From contig CAVPUE010000007.1 in NCBI GenBank assembly GCA_963708895.1, positions 61,805-125,804 of the forward strand: a DNA stretch of 64,000 nt, given 5' to 3'. Made by a program: the position numbers and the translations under genes. Positions 63,867-64,000 of this stretch are shown in pieces. The DNA comes from Bacillus_BD sp963708895 (GTDB lineage: Bacteria > Bacillota > Bacilli > Bacillales > Cytobacillaceae). The notes under the pieces were generated by a model. That model did not search any database. It was not told the origin of the DNA and saw only the letters and a program-made list of their open reading frames with translations. The first letter of the stretch is position 1. The number at the start of each line of letters is the position of its first letter.

Positions 63867-63921
63867 TGTATACCTGATGTGAAATGTAGAAACAACAATA
63901 GAATTACTTACTTATTATATT

Positions 63922-63995
63922 GCGGGTGTAGTTTAGTGGTAAAACCACAGCCTTCCAAGCTGTTGATGAGGGTTCGATTCCCTTCACCCGCTCCA
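63922..63995 (+). tRNA. tRNA-Gly (TCC)
   Basis: Acceptor GCGGGTG / CACCCGC, anticodon TCC in CCTTCCAAG, T arm GAGGGTTCGATTCCCTT, CCA encoded. Confidence 0.95.
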
Positions 63996-64000
63996 AAAGT

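Overview
The window is chromosomal DNA of an aerobic, low-GC, endospore-forming member of the Bacillaceae (Bacillus sensu lato). Three things support this. The right third follows the gene order I recall from Bacillus subtilis: ddl-murF-cshA-ydbS-ydbT-ydcA-acpS-ydcC-alr-ndoAI-ndoA-tex-cmpA-ydcK-tRNA cluster. A quinol oxidase operon (qoxABCD) is present. A 38-codon gene closely resembles the sporulation cortex protein CmpA. I cannot name the species.

Layout. 0-4.4 kb: the end of a DUF438/PAS protein and a two-gene 2-oxoacid:acceptor oxidoreductase operon. 4.5-9.1 kb (minus): uppP, a DedA protein, and an ABC-2 exporter with an SGNH hydrolase. 9.3-16 kb: ilvD, an SDR, a 3-methyladenine DNA glycosylase and an RND efflux pump. 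16.5-21.5 kb: an AIM24-family protein, an ArsR regulator behind a SulP transporter, and a UbiB-like kinase. 22-26 kb: qoxABCD. 26.9-30.7 kb: potABCD. 30.8-36.4 kb: a polysaccharide deacetylase, dps with a PerR-like box, rodA, mgtE and an unknown gene.

36.5-47.4 kb: a cobalamin-riboswitch-controlled cluster for cobamide uptake, remodelling and nucleotide loop assembly. BtuFC and a BtuD-CbiZ fusion import corrinoids and strip the side chain. CbiB, CobD, CobU, CobS and a CobC-like phosphatase rebuild the lower ligand. PduO adenosylates, and CblT/CblS salvage alpha-ribazole. No corrin ring biosynthesis genes are present, and CobQ lacks its glutaminase domain. 47.5-62.6 kb: the cell-wall/alr/MazEF/tex block. 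62.7-64 kb: tRNA genes (Asn, Ser, Glu x2, Asp, Gln, Lys, Leu, Arg, Gly) behind a consensus sigma-A promoter.

Two features cut across the window. First, eleven genes carry about 18 single-base frameshifts, mostly non-homopolymer insertions, including in qoxB, tex and ydbT. This looks more like uncorrected long-read error than real decay, although 7 of them fall in 3.6 kb of the cobalamin cluster. Second, a 175-187 bp inverted-repeat element occurs four times plus one fragment. Three copies are flanked by short direct repeats (AATAA or AATC), so it behaves like a MITE. The tRNA cluster also carries a partial Ser-Glu duplication and an 87-bp two-hairpin insert between 34-bp direct repeats at tRNA-Lys. 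I saw no phage, CRISPR array, transposase or defence island.
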